Source: an uncultured Spirochaetaceae bacterium
Lineage (GTDB): Bacteria; Spirochaetota; Spirochaetia; Sphaerochaetales; Sphaerochaetaceae
Direction of reading: 5' to 3'
Assembly (NCBI GenBank): GCA_944390015.1
Contig: CALXOL010000012.1
Span: 20,189 to 84,188 of the forward strand
Length of the DNA: 64,000 bases
The notes below the pieces were generated by a model. The model saw only the letters and a program-made list of their open reading frames with translations, was not told the DNA's origin and did not search any database. This document shows, one piece after another, positions 41,689 to 51,672 of the stretch. Position 1 is the first letter of the stretch, and every line of letters begins with the position of its first letter. The position numbers were made by a program, and so were the translations under genes.

Positions 41689-41772
41689 TTAAAATAAAAT
41701 TGAAGCTAGAAAAATTAAAATTATTGGAGATAAAAAAGCCAACAATAAAATGATTGCAGCTATTAAAACCAT
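41689..41772 (-). pseudogene. Small membrane protein scrap (copy B)
   Basis: A 27-residue hydrophobic frame, MVLIAAIILLLAFLSPIILI, corresponding by position and character to the 39-residue gene of copy A. Confidence 0.4.
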
Positions 41773-41823
41773 TTATTTTCAAGCCAGAACATTTTTTTAG
41801 TATATTTCCTGTCTTCCACTTTG

Positions 41824-41872
41824 TCAAATCATCCTCGCCTTATAGAACCCATCCAGAGAGTCCGAGAGCTAT
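41824..41872 (-). pseudogene. Tail chaperone T-part scrap (copy B)
   Basis: Encodes LSDSLDGFYKARMI-stop, matching the end of the copy A T part (LLDPLDGFYHPRMI-stop) at about 50 bp with clear base identity. The three scraps are in the same order as in copy A, so this is an older tandem copy. Confidence 0.6.
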
Positions 41873-41893
41873 CACTTAACTAATATGTCTATT

Positions 41894-42562
41894 TCAGAAA
41901 TATTGCATTGGATCTACCATCTTTCCTTCTTTTTCAAGACGGAAGAAAAGCGTGGGAGTACTGAAGTTATGGTCAGAAGATCCGATTGAACCTATTATAT
42001 CCCCTCTATTGACCTTTTCGCCTATTTTTACGCTTACGGTCTCAAGGCAATAATATCCACTTCTAATTCCATTACGATGGTCGATAACCACATAGCGCCC
42101 GTATTCATTATCAAGTCCCGCATCACTGACTATGCCATCAGAGACTGAGTATACGGCACTGCCCGCCTCCGATGAGAACGTTACGCCATCAAGAACCCTA
42201 CCCTCATATTCATTGAAAAAGAGCGAAGAGACCATGCCAGAAGATGGGAGGATGAAATCATCTGAAATAACACTTTCAGTCGAATTAGAAATGCTTGCCA
42301 TCTCCTTTCTCTCATCGAACATGATATTGCTGCGCTCGACAGAGACTTCCTTCACCTCTGGAATCTCAAGATTAAGCTCAGGCGAATTAGCATCAGAAGA
42401 AATTACCTCCTTATTATCTGAAGGTTTAAATATCATGGCGACCATTATCGCAATGAGAATGATAAGAACACCCATGAATGAGATTATGTAAGTTTTTTTA
42501 TCTCCTTTTCTCCTTGAAGAGGAAAAGGACTGTCCCATGTCATCGTAATCGTTACGGCTCAT
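41894..42562 (-). CDS. Degenerate LytM/M23-fold membrane-anchored protein
   Basis: A 222-residue protein: cytoplasmic start, one membrane span (residues 25-45), a linker and a C-terminal LytM-like domain (about 105-222). The metal site is lost: the HxGxD motif reads L124-D-G-V-T128, the HxH motif reads T204-L-F206, and the Y-x-H position is Cys172; only His162 of VIDHRNG stays. The scaffold (GSAVYSVSDGIVSDAG, GEKVNRGDIIG) is intact. Inactive LytM domains in other bacteria (EnvC, NlpD) activate cell-wall amidases, so a regulator is likelier than an enzyme. Start 42562 is preferred, as upstream codons lack support. Confidence 0.8.
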   Translation of the reverse strand: MSRNDYDDMGQSFSSSRRKGDKKTYIISFMGVLIILIAIMVAMIFKPSDNKEVISSDANSPELNLEIPEVKEVSVERSNIMFDERKEMASISNSTESVISDDFILPSSGMVSSLFFNEYEGRVLDGVTFSSEAGSAVYSVSDGIVSDAGLDNEYGRYVVIDHRNGIRSGYYCLETVSVKIGEKVNRGDIIGSIGSSDHNFSTPTLFFRLEKEGKMVDPMQYF

Positions 42563-42654
42563 TTTGCATCTCTGTTTTGAAATTATACCAACAATACTAA
42601 TGATTTTGAAGTGGAGCATTGATTTTCTTTTCCTCTGAGGGTAACTATATAAGT

Positions 42655-43617
42655 ATGTCTTCAGGAAGAAAAAAAGATAAAACAGGATTGTTAATTTTCA
42701 TACTGGCAACAGTCCTTGCACTAATACTGTTTTTTAAACTGATTAACCTTTACATCTCCGAAGGTATTATAAATACCAATTACAGGGATCCAGAGATTGA
42801 TACACAGTATTTCAGAGGTACTATTTACGACCGTAGCGGAAATATCCTTGCAATGGACAGGACTACATATATCATAGAGATTGAAGCTGAGCGTGTAAGC
42901 GAGGTCAGCAGGCTCTCATCAATCATTGCCCCCTATACATATGAGGATGCCGTAACACTTGAGAACATGATAAGAAGCAACAGCAGGCTGAGTTTGAAGT
43001 CCAACCTACTGATGGCCGAGGCTGATAGGTTTAATGAGCTGATGAAGAGTGAAAGGTTCGACCATCTCGTAAGCCTGAGTGAAAAGAGGGAGAGGATATA
43101 CCCAATAGGAGAGCATGGCAGACTTATAATAGGAAGGGAGAACGAAGAATCATCGTTTTCAGCAGAAGCCATGTATGATGAATTACTTGAGCCAAGGCTC
43201 ACGCTAAGCGAAATGAGCTCAAGTGGCGAGGATATAACGCTCTCATTGAGCCAGAGAATCCAGTATGTCGCAGATCATATACTCAGAAGCTATGTATCTC
43301 CGGAATCGGATGAATACCTGATGCTTTGCTTCCTTGATTATAAAACAGGAGAGATTTACGCACTCTCCTCTACATCAGAGAACGAGCGCGGCATAGATTT
43401 CGATGCACTGAAAATGGCCTTGCCATCAGGAGAATATACGATTTTAAAGACTGCTGAGAAAAAAGAGATGGAAACTCCAGATGACATACGAACGAGAATC
43501 GATGAAAGAGAGGTCAGCGTAATCTACAGCGGAGACTACGCAATCGTCACTTCATCATCAAGTGCTGAGGCCCTGGATGGAGCCTCAAAGGAATTTAGGA
43601 CGATGCTCTCACTTTAG
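42655..43617 (+). CDS. PBP/FtsI-like protein without transpeptidase active site
   Basis: A 320-residue protein with an N-terminal membrane span (residues 11-30), then the dimerisation/pedestal motif RGTIYDRSGNILAMD (54-68), KRERIYPIGEHGRLIIG and the start of the transpeptidase domain (LSLSQRIQYVADHIL ... LDYKTGEIYALSS). Where the nucleophile motif SxxK should stand the sequence reads ALPSGEYTILKT with no SxxK, and the SxN and KTG motifs are absent; it ends where a full PBP would continue for 250 residues. Probably an inactive, structural division or elongation PBP relative. It is divergent from the LytM-like gene and overlaps flhF convergently by 4 bp. Confidence 0.75.
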   Translation: MSSGRKKDKTGLLIFILATVLALILFFKLINLYISEGIINTNYRDPEIDTQYFRGTIYDRSGNILAMDRTTYIIEIEAERVSEVSRLSSIIAPYTYEDAVTLENMIRSNSRLSLKSNLLMAEADRFNELMKSERFDHLVSLSEKRERIYPIGEHGRLIIGRENEESSFSAEAMYDELLEPRLTLSEMSSSGEDITLSLSQRIQYVADHILRSYVSPESDEYLMLCFLDYKTGEIYALSSTSENERGIDFDALKMALPSGEYTILKTAEKKEMETPDDIRTRIDEREVSVIYSGDYAIVTSSSSAEALDGASKEFRTMLSL

Positions 43618-44696
43618 GAGAGCACCTGGTGGTCAAATCTATCTATATCGAGATCGAGGGATTTTAAATAGCGGAGAATGTTCATGCTCTCTGCGCTCTC
43701 TATGTCCTCGGGTACTCTCTGTCCATTCGTAAGATAGATGAATGGAAGCTTATGCCTGTATGAGAACGAAAGCAGCGTTCCAAGTGTAAAACACTCATCG
43801 ACCTTACTTGCTATAAGGCTGTCCAACCTCATGTATGAGCAGTATATCTCATATAGGGCATCCATATCCTCGATCTTGGTAGTGGATGATGAGACGAATA
43901 TGTACTCAGAATTCGCCCTGTTCAGATTATTCAGCATGCTCTTAAGCTTAAGATTCAGCTCATCATCATTCTTACTGAGCCCCATCGTATCGATAAGTAC
44001 AACATCGGCATCCTCAGCCTCTTTTAAAGCGGATATGAATGATATCTCATCACTGACCGTCTTAAGTGGTATGCAAAGAGCATCTGTAAGTTTTCTAATC
44101 TGATAGAAAGACCCTACTCTGTAGCTGTCAAGACTTATTATAAATACGTTCTTTCCGCTCTTGTTGTAATTGATTGCGAGTTTAGCACATGTCGTAGTCT
44201 TCCCCGAACCTGTGGGACCGAGAAGAACTTGATATTTGTTGCTTATCCCGTTCTTTATCCTGATTGAATCAATAAGACGCTTAGATATCTCCAGCTCCAC
44301 CTTCTGATCAAGTGGAAAATCATTTAAAAGCACGGACCATAGTGGTTCTGAGATATCGTTCTGTTTTAGAATCTTCTCAGCTTTTGAAATCTTCTCAAGG
44401 GAACCCCTGTAGACCTCGGTATTCAGTCTTTCACTGGAGCTCAATGATTCAGGATCGGGAGTTCTAGCTTCCTTTTCAAATTCAAGAATAGACTCATCGT
44501 CATTTACTTTCTTTTCTGCTCTCTCCCCCTCAGGAATATAGAGAGTAAGATCGCATTTATTCCTCTTTCTTGAGAAAAGGCCTCCACCCACGCTGTAATC
44601 CCTGCGCGAGTGGATTCTTATGTTCTTGCCGTAATCCTCTTCAGCCTTCTTAAGTGCTTCCTCGTAACTGTTTGCCGTTATGGTCACATATTTCAT
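43614..44696 (-). CDS. flhF: FlhF-like SRP-family GTPase
   Basis: A 360-residue protein. N-terminus MKYVTITANSYEEALKKAEEDYGKNIRIHSRR is the basic FlhF-type start; the NG domain contains LLGPTGSGKTTTCAKLA (G1), DTMGLSKND (G3) and SKVDECFTLG (G4). FlhF places flagella, including the periplasmic ones of spirochaetes, so the host is probably motile. No other flagellar gene is in the window; it ends the mraZ-to-hslU gene run. Confidence 0.88.
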   Translation of the reverse strand: MKYVTITANSYEEALKKAEEDYGKNIRIHSRRDYSVGGGLFSRKRNKCDLTLYIPEGERAEKKVNDDESILEFEKEARTPDPESLSSSERLNTEVYRGSLEKISKAEKILKQNDISEPLWSVLLNDFPLDQKVELEISKRLIDSIRIKNGISNKYQVLLGPTGSGKTTTCAKLAINYNKSGKNVFIISLDSYRVGSFYQIRKLTDALCIPLKTVSDEISFISALKEAEDADVVLIDTMGLSKNDDELNLKLKSMLNNLNRANSEYIFVSSSTTKIEDMDALYEIYCSYMRLDSLIASKVDECFTLGTLLSFSYRHKLPFIYLTNGQRVPEDIESAESMNILRYLKSLDLDIDRFDHQVLS

Positions 44697-44710
44697 GGCT
44701 TATATCTCTC

Positions 44711-46069
44711 TTAGAGGATGTACCTTGTAAGATCCTGGTTCTCGACAATGTCTCCAAGGGCCTTATCGACGTAAGAAGCATCTATGACGACCTTCTGGTC
44801 CTTTTTATCCTCTGCGGAGAATGAAAGGTCCTCAAGGAGTTTCTCCATTACCGTATGAAGCCTTCTAGCTCCAATGTTGTCGGCACTCGTATTCGCCTTT
44901 TCCGCGATATCAGCGACATGATGCAGCGCATCATCGGTGAATTCGAGTTCCACGCCTTCTGTTTCCAGCAGCGCCTTATACTGCTTTACTATCGCATTAT
45001 TAGGTTCAACGAGAATCCTATAAAAATCTTCGCTCTTAAGATCGTTGAGCTCAACACGCAGAGGAAAGCGCCCCTGAAGCTCAGGAATAAGATCTGATGG
45101 CTTGGAAATGCTGAACGCACCAGCTGCGATAAAAAGGATGTTGGTCGTATCGATGACACCCCATTTCGTCGATACCTTAGTACCTTCTACAATCGGCAGG
45201 ATGTCACGCTGTACACCCTCTCTTGATACATCCGCGTTATTCGTGCTTCCCTTGCTTGCAATCTTATCTATCTCATCGATGAAGATTATTCCCATCTCCT
45301 CGCAACGTATCTTGGCCTCATCTACGACCTTATCGTTATCTACAAGCTTATCAAGCTCCTCCTCCCTGAGTATCTCACGGGCTCTTTTAACCGTAACCTT
45401 TCTCTTCTTACTCTTGCCTTGGGATGAGAACATGTTATTAAGATCCTGGAATATATTACCAAGCTCTATGCCATCCTGTGCTGGAGAGCCGAAGACGCCC
45501 ACTCCGCTGACCTTCATGCTCTGAGCAACAGCCATCTCAACTTCCTTATCATCAAGAGCACCGGATCTTAAAAGAGTACGCATATTGTTCCTGACATCGA
45601 TGACCTGTACGTCGCTCTCCTTCTTCTGCTCGTCAATTGCAGGGATGATCAGATCGAGAAGCTTTTCTTCAATCCTATCCTCGACCAAGGCCTCGTTCGC
45701 CTTGAACATCTCCTCACGAACAAGGGATACGGAAGCACCCATCAGGTCTCTTACCATGGATTCGACATCACGGCCGACATAACCGACTTCCGTGTATTTT
45801 GTCGCCTCGACCTTGATGAAAGGAGCATTGGCAAGACGGGCAATCCTTCTTGCAATCTCGGTCTTACCAACTCCAGTGGGGCCAATCATGATTATGTTCT
45901 TAGGGGTCACTTCGCTCTTCATCTCATCGCTCAGTCTTTTTCTTCTGACCCTGTTACGGATTGCAACAGCAATCAGCTTCTTAGCCTGATCCTGCCCTAT
46001 GATATATTCATCAAGAGCCTCGACTATCTCACGAGGCATCATATCATCAAGTTTTTTCTGATTATCCAT
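44711..46069 (-). CDS. hslU: ATP-dependent protease ATPase subunit HslU
   Basis: A 452-residue AAA+ unfoldase: [20 protein letters not shown], Walker [15 protein letters not shown], Walker [12 protein letters not shown], pore and sensor 2 regions, and a C-terminus ending in RYIL that docks into HslV. Start 46069 follows GAGG and overlaps hslV by 8 bp. Together they form a two-component proteasome-like protease. Confidence 0.98.
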   Translation of the reverse strand: MDNQKKLDDMMPREIVEALDEYIIGQDQAKKLIAVAIRNRVRRKRLSDEMKSEVTPKNIIMIGPTGVGKTEIARRIARLANAPFIKVEATKYTEVGYVGRDVESMVRDLMGASVSLVREEMFKANEALVEDRIEEKLLDLIIPAIDEQKKESDVQVIDVRNNMRTLLRSGALDDKEVEMAVAQSMKVSGVGVFGSPAQDGIELGNIFQDLNNMFSSQGKSKKRKVTVKRAREILREEELDKLVDNDKVVDEAKIRCEEMGIIFIDEIDKIASKGSTNNADVSREGVQRDILPIVEGTKVSTKWGVIDTTNILFIAAGAFSISKPSDLIPELQGRFPLRVELNDLKSEDFYRILVEPNNAIVKQYKALLETEGVELEFTDDALHHVADIAEKANTSADNIGARRLHTVMEKLLEDLSFSAEDKKDQKVVIDASYVDKALGDIVENQDLTRYIL

Positions 46070-46595
46070 TAATAACCTCACATGTAACATTATGGTTTGT
46101 ATATATGCAGATGTCCCCTGCGATCTTCAAAGCACGCCTGGCAATCTCTTCCGCAGTAAAATCAACACCGCTGTCCAGGTAGGCCCTGGCAGCGGAGAGT
46201 GCGAAATTTCCGCCGCTGCCTATCGCCATCGCCTCCCCCTCCGGCTCAAGAACATCACCGTTGCCGGATATCATGAACATAAGCTTTCCGTCACTTGCAA
46301 GCATCATCGCTTCAAGATTCCTCAGCTGCTTGTCCATTCTCCACTGCTTAGCAAGCTCAACAGCACTTCTGGTAAGATCTCCGTTATACTGCTTGAGTTT
46401 AGCTTCAAAAAGCTCAAAAAGAGTAAAGGCATCCGCAGTAGCTCCTGCAAAACCGATTACAACCTTTCCATCATATAATCTTCTTACTTTCCTTGTATTT
46501 CCTTTTACTACCGTATCTCCCTGTGTAACCTGGCCATCTCCAGCGATGGCAACCATTCCACCCTTACGTACGGCTAAAATCGTTGTTCCGTGCAT
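46062..46595 (-). CDS. hslV: ATP-dependent protease peptidase subunit HslV
   Basis: A 177-residue T1 peptidase: [13 protein letters not shown] with the N-terminal catalytic Thr exposed after processing, [23 protein letters not shown] and [13 protein letters not shown]. The size is standard. It pairs with HslU in an overlapping operon. 58 bp separate it from the Xer gene upstream. Confidence 0.97.
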   Translation of the reverse strand: MHGTTILAVRKGGMVAIAGDGQVTQGDTVVKGNTRKVRRLYDGKVVIGFAGATADAFTLFELFEAKLKQYNGDLTRSAVELAKQWRMDKQLRNLEAMMLASDGKLMFMISGNGDVLEPEGEAMAIGSGGNFALSAARAYLDSGVDFTAEEIARRALKIAGDICIYTNHNVTCEVING

Positions 46596-46653
46596 TGCTT
46601 CCTCCTCGAAACATAATAAAAAAATAACTTCTTAGACTGAAAACGGCAATCCT

Positions 46654-47526
46654 TCAGGCATGTGGATGTGTATCATCATACACTTTTTTAAGCTTCTTTG
46701 ATGAGACATGGGTATAAATCTGCGTTGTAGAGATGCTCTCATGTCCCAAAAGCTCCTGTATGAACCTGATATCCGCACCATGATCCATCATATGAGTCGC
46801 AAAGCTGTGACGAAGAGTATGCGGGCTTAGATTCTTATCAAGATTCAGCTTAACTCTCGCATTATCGAAAATAAGATGAGCAGTGCTGAATGTAAGGCGA
46901 GCCTTATTCTTTCCGATGAAAAGAGCGTCCTCTTTCTCTGGGTATATGTATTCCGCTCTTTTTGCAATGTACTCCTTCAACTGTGATACCACACTCTTAT
47001 TGAGGAATAAAAAGCGCATCTTATTTCCTTTTCCCTGGATTCTTATACGCCTCTCACTCCATTCGATATCATCAACATTCACACTCAGTGCTTCCGAGAT
47101 ACGGGCTCCCGTTGAATAGATGAATAGAAAGAGCATATGGTCCCTTTTAGATAGAAAATCATCACCATTTAGCGATAAAAGCATTGCAACCTCATGCTCT
47201 GTGAGCACAGAGGGAAGTCTCTTCTCATTCCTTTTAAGTGAGATATCCTCAAACGGATTGAAATCGATATCTCCCCTTCTCATCAGAAAATCATAGAACA
47301 TCCTGAGCGCACTCAGTTTTCTGAGCATGCTCCTTTCCTTGAACTTCTCCATCAATGTCCTGACATACTCACGCGCATCAGATGAGCTGACATCCACATA
47401 GTCCAGATCAAACTTCCTAAGATGCTTCTCAAACTGTCTTAAATCATTTTCATATCCAAGTGCCGTATTGTCACTCTCACCTTTAACGGAGATTATGTAG
47501 GTAACAAACTGCTCTATCTCATCCAT
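46654..47526 (-). CDS. xerC: Xer-type tyrosine recombinase (first)
   Basis: A 290-residue recombinase with SAM-like N-terminal domain and catalytic residues in STGARISEAL (Arg), [11 protein letters not shown] (His, Arg), LGHESISTTQIYTHV (His, Tyr). It is the XerC/XerD size. With the second Xer gene 0.7 kb upstream it likely forms the heterodimer that resolves chromosome dimers at dif; which is C and which is D cannot be decided from the sequence alone, so the symbol is tentative. Confidence 0.85.
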   Translation of the reverse strand: MDEIEQFVTYIISVKGESDNTALGYENDLRQFEKHLRKFDLDYVDVSSSDAREYVRTLMEKFKERSMLRKLSALRMFYDFLMRRGDIDFNPFEDISLKRNEKRLPSVLTEHEVAMLLSLNGDDFLSKRDHMLFLFIYSTGARISEALSVNVDDIEWSERRIRIQGKGNKMRFLFLNKSVVSQLKEYIAKRAEYIYPEKEDALFIGKNKARLTFSTAHLIFDNARVKLNLDKNLSPHTLRHSFATHMMDHGADIRFIQELLGHESISTTQIYTHVSSKKLKKVYDDTHPHA

Positions 47527-47547
47527 GCATATGAATATAGCATAATA

Positions 47548-48177
47548 TCAAAAATCCATCACCCTCAAATATAGAAGACCCGAATCCATCTCTTCATATG
47601 CGATATGCTCGGGGTACTCAAGCCAAGAGGAGAATGTGTCAATCACCGCAGCTCCGTCCTTTGCAAGGCGACGAGTGCTCTCATAACATAGAAAATCCTT
47701 TAAAACAGCGATATCCATACCCCTGTCAAGTGCTGCATCGGCAAGGTATGAAGGAACAGAGCCTGCAAATATGATCTTATCAGAGAGGGAAAGCATCTTT
47801 ATGCTGCAATTCTTAAAATCGCTGTAATCAAAATCAGATGACTCGGAAAAGCTGAGAAAAGATCCGCCAGAGAGAAGTACGTAAAGCTCCTCGCCCCTTA
47901 TGCTGTACTCATCAAGCGAGGGATAGAGCACTACCCTGATTCTCCCCTCCGTTTTAAGCACCGGCATGTTCAAAGCCCTTCTTGCCCTGTATAAGCCGTT
48001 CGAGATTATGGTATATCCATGCCTGACCGCTTCGACCGCACTCTTAATCACAGCCTTCTCCTGCCATTTCTCAGATCTTCCACAAAAATAAAAGATCACT
48101 GTTTTCTCGCTCTCTTTCATCGGCGTGCCGTAATATGAATAAGGCATGCCGGCGTATATTCCTTTCTTTTTCTCCAT
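47548..48177 (-). CDS. Reduced DprA-like Rossmann-fold protein
   Basis: A 209-residue protein aligned by pattern with DprA: FYFCGRSEKWQEKAVIKSAVEAVRHGYTIISNGLYRARRAL corresponds to the GSR and SGLARGID region, RIRVVLYPSLDEYS to the VLGSGLD/YP strand, and SDKIIFAGSVPSYLADAALDRGMDIAVL to the segment ending in AVPG. The SAM-like N-terminal and winged-helix C-terminal domains of ordinary DprA (about 300-360 residues) are absent and the signature residues are changed. It lies between two Xer genes, as dprA does near xer/hsl in other spirochaetes. Any DNA-loading role is uncertain. Confidence 0.55.
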   Translation of the reverse strand: MEKKKGIYAGMPYSYYGTPMKESEKTVIFYFCGRSEKWQEKAVIKSAVEAVRHGYTIISNGLYRARRALNMPVLKTEGRIRVVLYPSLDEYSIRGEELYVLLSGGSFLSFSESSDFDYSDFKNCSIKMLSLSDKIIFAGSVPSYLADAALDRGMDIAVLKDFLCYESTRRLAKDGAAVIDTFSSWLEYPEHIAYEEMDSGLLYLRVMDF

Positions 48178-48226
48178 ATATATTTAATGCGGAAAACATG
48201 ATCTATGAACAAATTCTGAAAAAAAT

Positions 48227-49168
48227 TTAGTTTCCCTTCTTCTCTTCACTATCAAGAGATGGAATTAAAGAGAAACTGTCAAATGCGTTTAAAAGCTCCT
48301 TTGTATCGAGATGAGTATAGACCTGGGTTGTTTTGATATCACTATGCCCAAGCATCTCCTTGAGGCTCCTTATGTCAGCCCCGTTTTCAAGCATATGGGT
48401 TGCGAATGAGTGCCTGAGACTATGTACGGTTGCGTCAATGCCAAGGGCTGTGACATGTTCATGAAAACGCTTATGAACCGCCTGTCTGGTAAGAGCAGAT
48501 CCAGTTCTTCCAAGAAACAGTGCCTCGCTGTGTCTAGTAGAGCGTGATGCAAGGTGGGGACGGATATTATCGATATAATAAGAGAGAACGTTGTTGGCAA
48601 CATGACCGATGAAGACAATCCTCTCCTTATTCCTCTTTCCGACAACACGTATGAAACTCTTTTCTCTTGAGTATGAAGAGAGCGTTAGGCTGATAGCCTC
48701 ACTTATCCTCATACCGGAAGAGTATATGAGCTCGAACAGCGCATAATCACGTACCATGAGATCGTCCTCTTCCCCCCTGAAAGAGAGAAGGATCTCCTCG
48801 ACATCATCTCTTGAAAGCGTCTTAGGGATATACTCATGATTCTTAGGCCTATTAAGCAGTAGTGCAGGATTATCCTTCCTATAGCCCTCTTTAACAATGT
48901 ATGAGAAGAAGGAGCGAAGTGCAGAGAGTATCTTACTCTGAGTCCGCTCATCGAGATTCGAGTCTTTTTTGCGCTCATCCATGAAAGAGACAAGGGATGA
49001 AAAATCAACTTTTGAGATATCCAGTCCTCTTTTCTCCAGATAGGATAATAAAATGGATGCCTCATAAGAGTAGGCATCCCTTGTTTTCATACTGACCCTT
49101 TTCTCAAAAAGGAGGTAATCAGAAAACATCCTGATTATCTCCTTATCAACTTCGTTAATTTCTATCAT
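48227..49168 (-). CDS. xerD: Xer-type tyrosine recombinase (second)
   Basis: A 313-residue recombinase with [12 protein letters not shown] (Arg), [12 protein letters not shown] (His, Arg), [16 protein letters not shown] (His, Tyr). The N-terminal domain is about 20 residues longer than that of the first Xer gene. Its ATG lies within the end of ftsZ by 14 bp, so it is coupled to it. XerC/D near ftsZ ties dimer resolution to septum formation; the choice of D over C is a guess. Confidence 0.82.
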   Translation of the reverse strand: MIEINEVDKEIIRMFSDYLLFEKRVSMKTRDAYSYEASILLSYLEKRGLDISKVDFSSLVSFMDERKKDSNLDERTQSKILSALRSFFSYIVKEGYRKDNPALLLNRPKNHEYIPKTLSRDDVEEILLSFRGEEDDLMVRDYALFELIYSSGMRISEAISLTLSSYSREKSFIRVVGKRNKERIVFIGHVANNVLSYYIDNIRPHLASRSTRHSEALFLGRTGSALTRQAVHKRFHEHVTALGIDATVHSLRHSFATHMLENGADIRSLKEMLGHSDIKTTQVYTHLDTKELLNAFDSFSLIPSLDSEEKKGN

Positions 49169-50423
49169 CTTCGTCGCGCGAATACCTTAGAACGGCAGGA
49201 ATCGAGTAGTCATTAGCGTTAGTACTCCTCTTTCCAAGCTGTTTCTGAAGATCCTGCCATCTGTTTACGGTAATCGTAGCAGGATCGGAGTTCAGAGCGG
49301 CTTCTTTTTCCCTCTCCTTCTCTCTCTCCCTCTCTTTTTCTGCCTCTTTTTCCTTTTCTTCTCTCAGGCTCTCTTCCCTTGAGCGCTCGGCAAAACGGTT
49401 ACGATATGTCTCAACCTCGGCATCCATTGAAGATGTCTCTGGCCTCTTTTCAAATCCGGTTGCTACCACCGTAACCCTGATCCTGTCCCCAAGGGCTGGA
49501 TTATAGGACTGTCCTGCGATTACAAGAACATCATCCGCGCAGTTCTCGGTAATAACCTCTACAACATCCTGATATTCCTGGATTGTCAGGTTATCCCCAC
49601 CGGCAAGGTTTACAAGGACGCTCTTAGCTCCATCAATGGAGGCGTTCTCAAGCAGAGGATTGCTTATGGCGCATTTTGCTGCTTCCACAGCCCTGTTTGC
49701 ACCCTCGGCATATCCTAGTCCGATAAGAGCATCTCCCTTACCCTTCATGACAGTCTTAACATCTGCAAAGTCAATGTTGATCTCACCCGGTTCGGTAATT
49801 AGATCTGAAATACCCTGAACCGACTGAAGCAGTGCGCTGTCAGCCATGATGAACGCCTGCTTTATCGGAGTGTTGTTATCGACGATATTGAGAAGATGCT
49901 GGTTAGGAATCAGGATCAGTGTGTCTACCTGCTTTCTAAGCCTCTCTATACCCTGCTGAGCCAGAATAAGTTTCTTCTTTCCTTCAAATGCGAATGGGAG
50001 AGTGACTACTGCAACGGTGAGAGCTCCACAGTTTCTTGCAACCTCTGCGACAACGGCAGCGGCTCCTGTTCCTGTTCCGCCTCCCATTCCGGCAGTTATG
50101 AAGACCATGTCGGCATTCTCAAGAGCATCACGTATCTCTTCCTTGCTCTCTACTGCGGCTTTCTCACCAATCTCAGGCTGACCACCAGCCCCGAGTCCTC
50201 CGGTAAGCTCTTTTCCGATTGCGATACGGGTCTGGGCATTTGAACGCTGAAGAGCCTGGACATCCGTATTCATCGCTATGAACTGAACTTTCTTCAGCCC
50301 TGCGGCTATCATACGGTTTATGGCGTTTCCACCGCCACCACCAACACCGACTACCTTTATGATCGTTGGTGCCGCCTGCTCTCCCGTCGTGGTATCTTCA
50401 ATGTCAAAAATATCAAAACTCAT
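49155..50423 (-). CDS. ftsZ: Cell division protein FtsZ
   Basis: A 422-residue tubulin-like GTPase. [30 protein letters not shown], the signature GGGTGTGAA loop, and the T7 loop [11 protein letters not shown]. After the core a 50-residue linker is made of an almost pure Glu/Lys/Arg repeat ([20 protein letters not shown]), then the C-terminal FtsA-binding peptide with [10 protein letters not shown]. This charged linker is longer and more regular than usual. It is 12 bp from ftsA. Confidence 0.98.
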   Translation of the reverse strand: MSFDIFDIEDTTTGEQAAPTIIKVVGVGGGGGNAINRMIAAGLKKVQFIAMNTDVQALQRSNAQTRIAIGKELTGGLGAGGQPEIGEKAAVESKEEIRDALENADMVFITAGMGGGTGTGAAAVVAEVARNCGALTVAVVTLPFAFEGKKKLILAQQGIERLRKQVDTLILIPNQHLLNIVDNNTPIKQAFIMADSALLQSVQGISDLITEPGEINIDFADVKTVMKGKGDALIGLGYAEGANRAVEAAKCAISNPLLENASIDGAKSVLVNLAGGDNLTIQEYQDVVEVITENCADDVLVIAGQSYNPALGDRIRVTVVATGFEKRPETSSMDAEVETYRNRFAERSREESLREEKEKEAEKEREREKEREKEAALNSDPATITVNRWQDLQKQLGKRSTNANDYSIPAVLRYSRDEDDRN

Positions 50424-50435
50424 ATCACCCTCTCC

Positions 50436-51671
50436 CTAAAACAACTTACCGAGCAACCCCTTCATCTTAGATGAAAAGCCACCTTTATCCTTATTTCTGG
50501 CCATGGTATGACCGCCATTATCCCTATATCTCTTTCCCTCAATCTTCACAAGTCCCAAGACGGTTGAATACTTCGGATCAATGTATTGCCTGTCCAGTCC
50601 GTTTATCGCCTGCGGAAAGCCAAGTCTCGCAGGAAGACGGAAGATCTCAGCTGCAAGCTCCGTTGCACCGCTTAAGAGGCTTCCACCCCCTACCAGCACG
50701 ATTCCTGCTCCAAAGGATCCAGAGATGTCATGCTTCTCTAGCTCTCCCTGAAGGAGGGAGAATATCTCAGCCATTCTCGGCTCGATTACTTTTGCAAGTT
50801 CCTTACGTGGGAATCTGAAACTGGGCTTACCCCCTACTGCGGGAGTTATAATCATCTCATCAGCATTCACACTTGGAGTATGGCATGATCCATCAGATAT
50901 CTTGATTGACTCAGCCGCCACACGGGGAAGCTGGAGCATGTATGCGATATCCCCTGTGACATTATCTCCGCCGAATCCGATTCCACCTACATACACGGGA
51001 GATCCCTGGAGGTAGCAGATCATGTTCGTGGTTCCAGCCCCGATATTTATGACAATCGCACCCATCTCCTTCTCTTCATTGGTAAGGACGACCTCACTAT
51101 CGGCAAGTGGCTGAAGTACCATACGCTGAACCTGAAGGCCAGCCTTCTGAACGCATTTCTTCTGATTCTGGCATATCGATGAAGATCCAAGCACAAGAAG
51201 AACTCTCGTCTCCAGACGATGGCCGAGCATATCGATAGGATCTTTTATACCGGAACGTGAATCAACTTGGAAATCCTGTACCAGGGTATGAAGGATTTCA
51301 GAGTCCTGTGGGATATCACGGGCACGGGCTATCTCAATGGATTTCCTGATGTCATCACTCTTGATCTCCTGATCCCTGCTCGTTATTCCAACCGCTCCAT
51401 TACTGGAAATCCCCTCTATGTGATCCCCTCCGATTCCAAGAATCGCAGAAGAGACCTCGGTCCCGCTCTGAAGCTCAGCATCACTGATTACGCTGTTAAT
51501 GGCCTTCAATGTCTGCTCAATGTTGACGATACTTCCTGATTTAACTCCTTCACTCGCCCTCTCAGCAATTGCTTCAATCATCAACTGTCCATCCCTGTTG
51601 ACAGAAGCGATCACAGCCCTGATTGAACTTGTTCCAATGTCCAGTCCTAATAAAGTCTTATCCGTAGCCAC
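50436..51671 (-). CDS. ftsA: Cell division protein FtsA
   Basis: A 411-residue actin-like ATPase anchoring FtsZ to the membrane: LLGLDIGTSSIRAVIA (phosphate 1), GAIVINIGAGTTNMI (phosphate 2), GAGIVLVGGGSLLSG (adenosine), and a basic C-terminal amphipathic helix GFSSKMKGLLGKLF that serves as membrane anchor. Length normal. Directly after ftsQ. Confidence 0.96.
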   Translation of the reverse strand: MATDKTLLGLDIGTSSIRAVIASVNRDGQLMIEAIAERASEGVKSGSIVNIEQTLKAINSVISDAELQSGTEVSSAILGIGGDHIEGISSNGAVGITSRDQEIKSDDIRKSIEIARARDIPQDSEILHTLVQDFQVDSRSGIKDPIDMLGHRLETRVLLVLGSSSICQNQKKCVQKAGLQVQRMVLQPLADSEVVLTNEEKEMGAIVINIGAGTTNMICYLQGSPVYVGGIGFGGDNVTGDIAYMLQLPRVAAESIKISDGSCHTPSVNADEMIITPAVGGKPSFRFPRKELAKVIEPRMAEIFSLLQGELEKHDISGSFGAGIVLVGGGSLLSGATELAAEIFRLPARLGFPQAINGLDRQYIDPKYSTVLGLVKIEGKRYRDNGGHTMARNKDKGGFSSKMKGLLGKLF

Positions 51672-51672
51672 C

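Noticed and set aside
41470..41893. Functional gene between the tail relic and the LytM-like gene
   Set aside because: Only short scraps aligned with the tail genes of copy A are found; nothing reads through.
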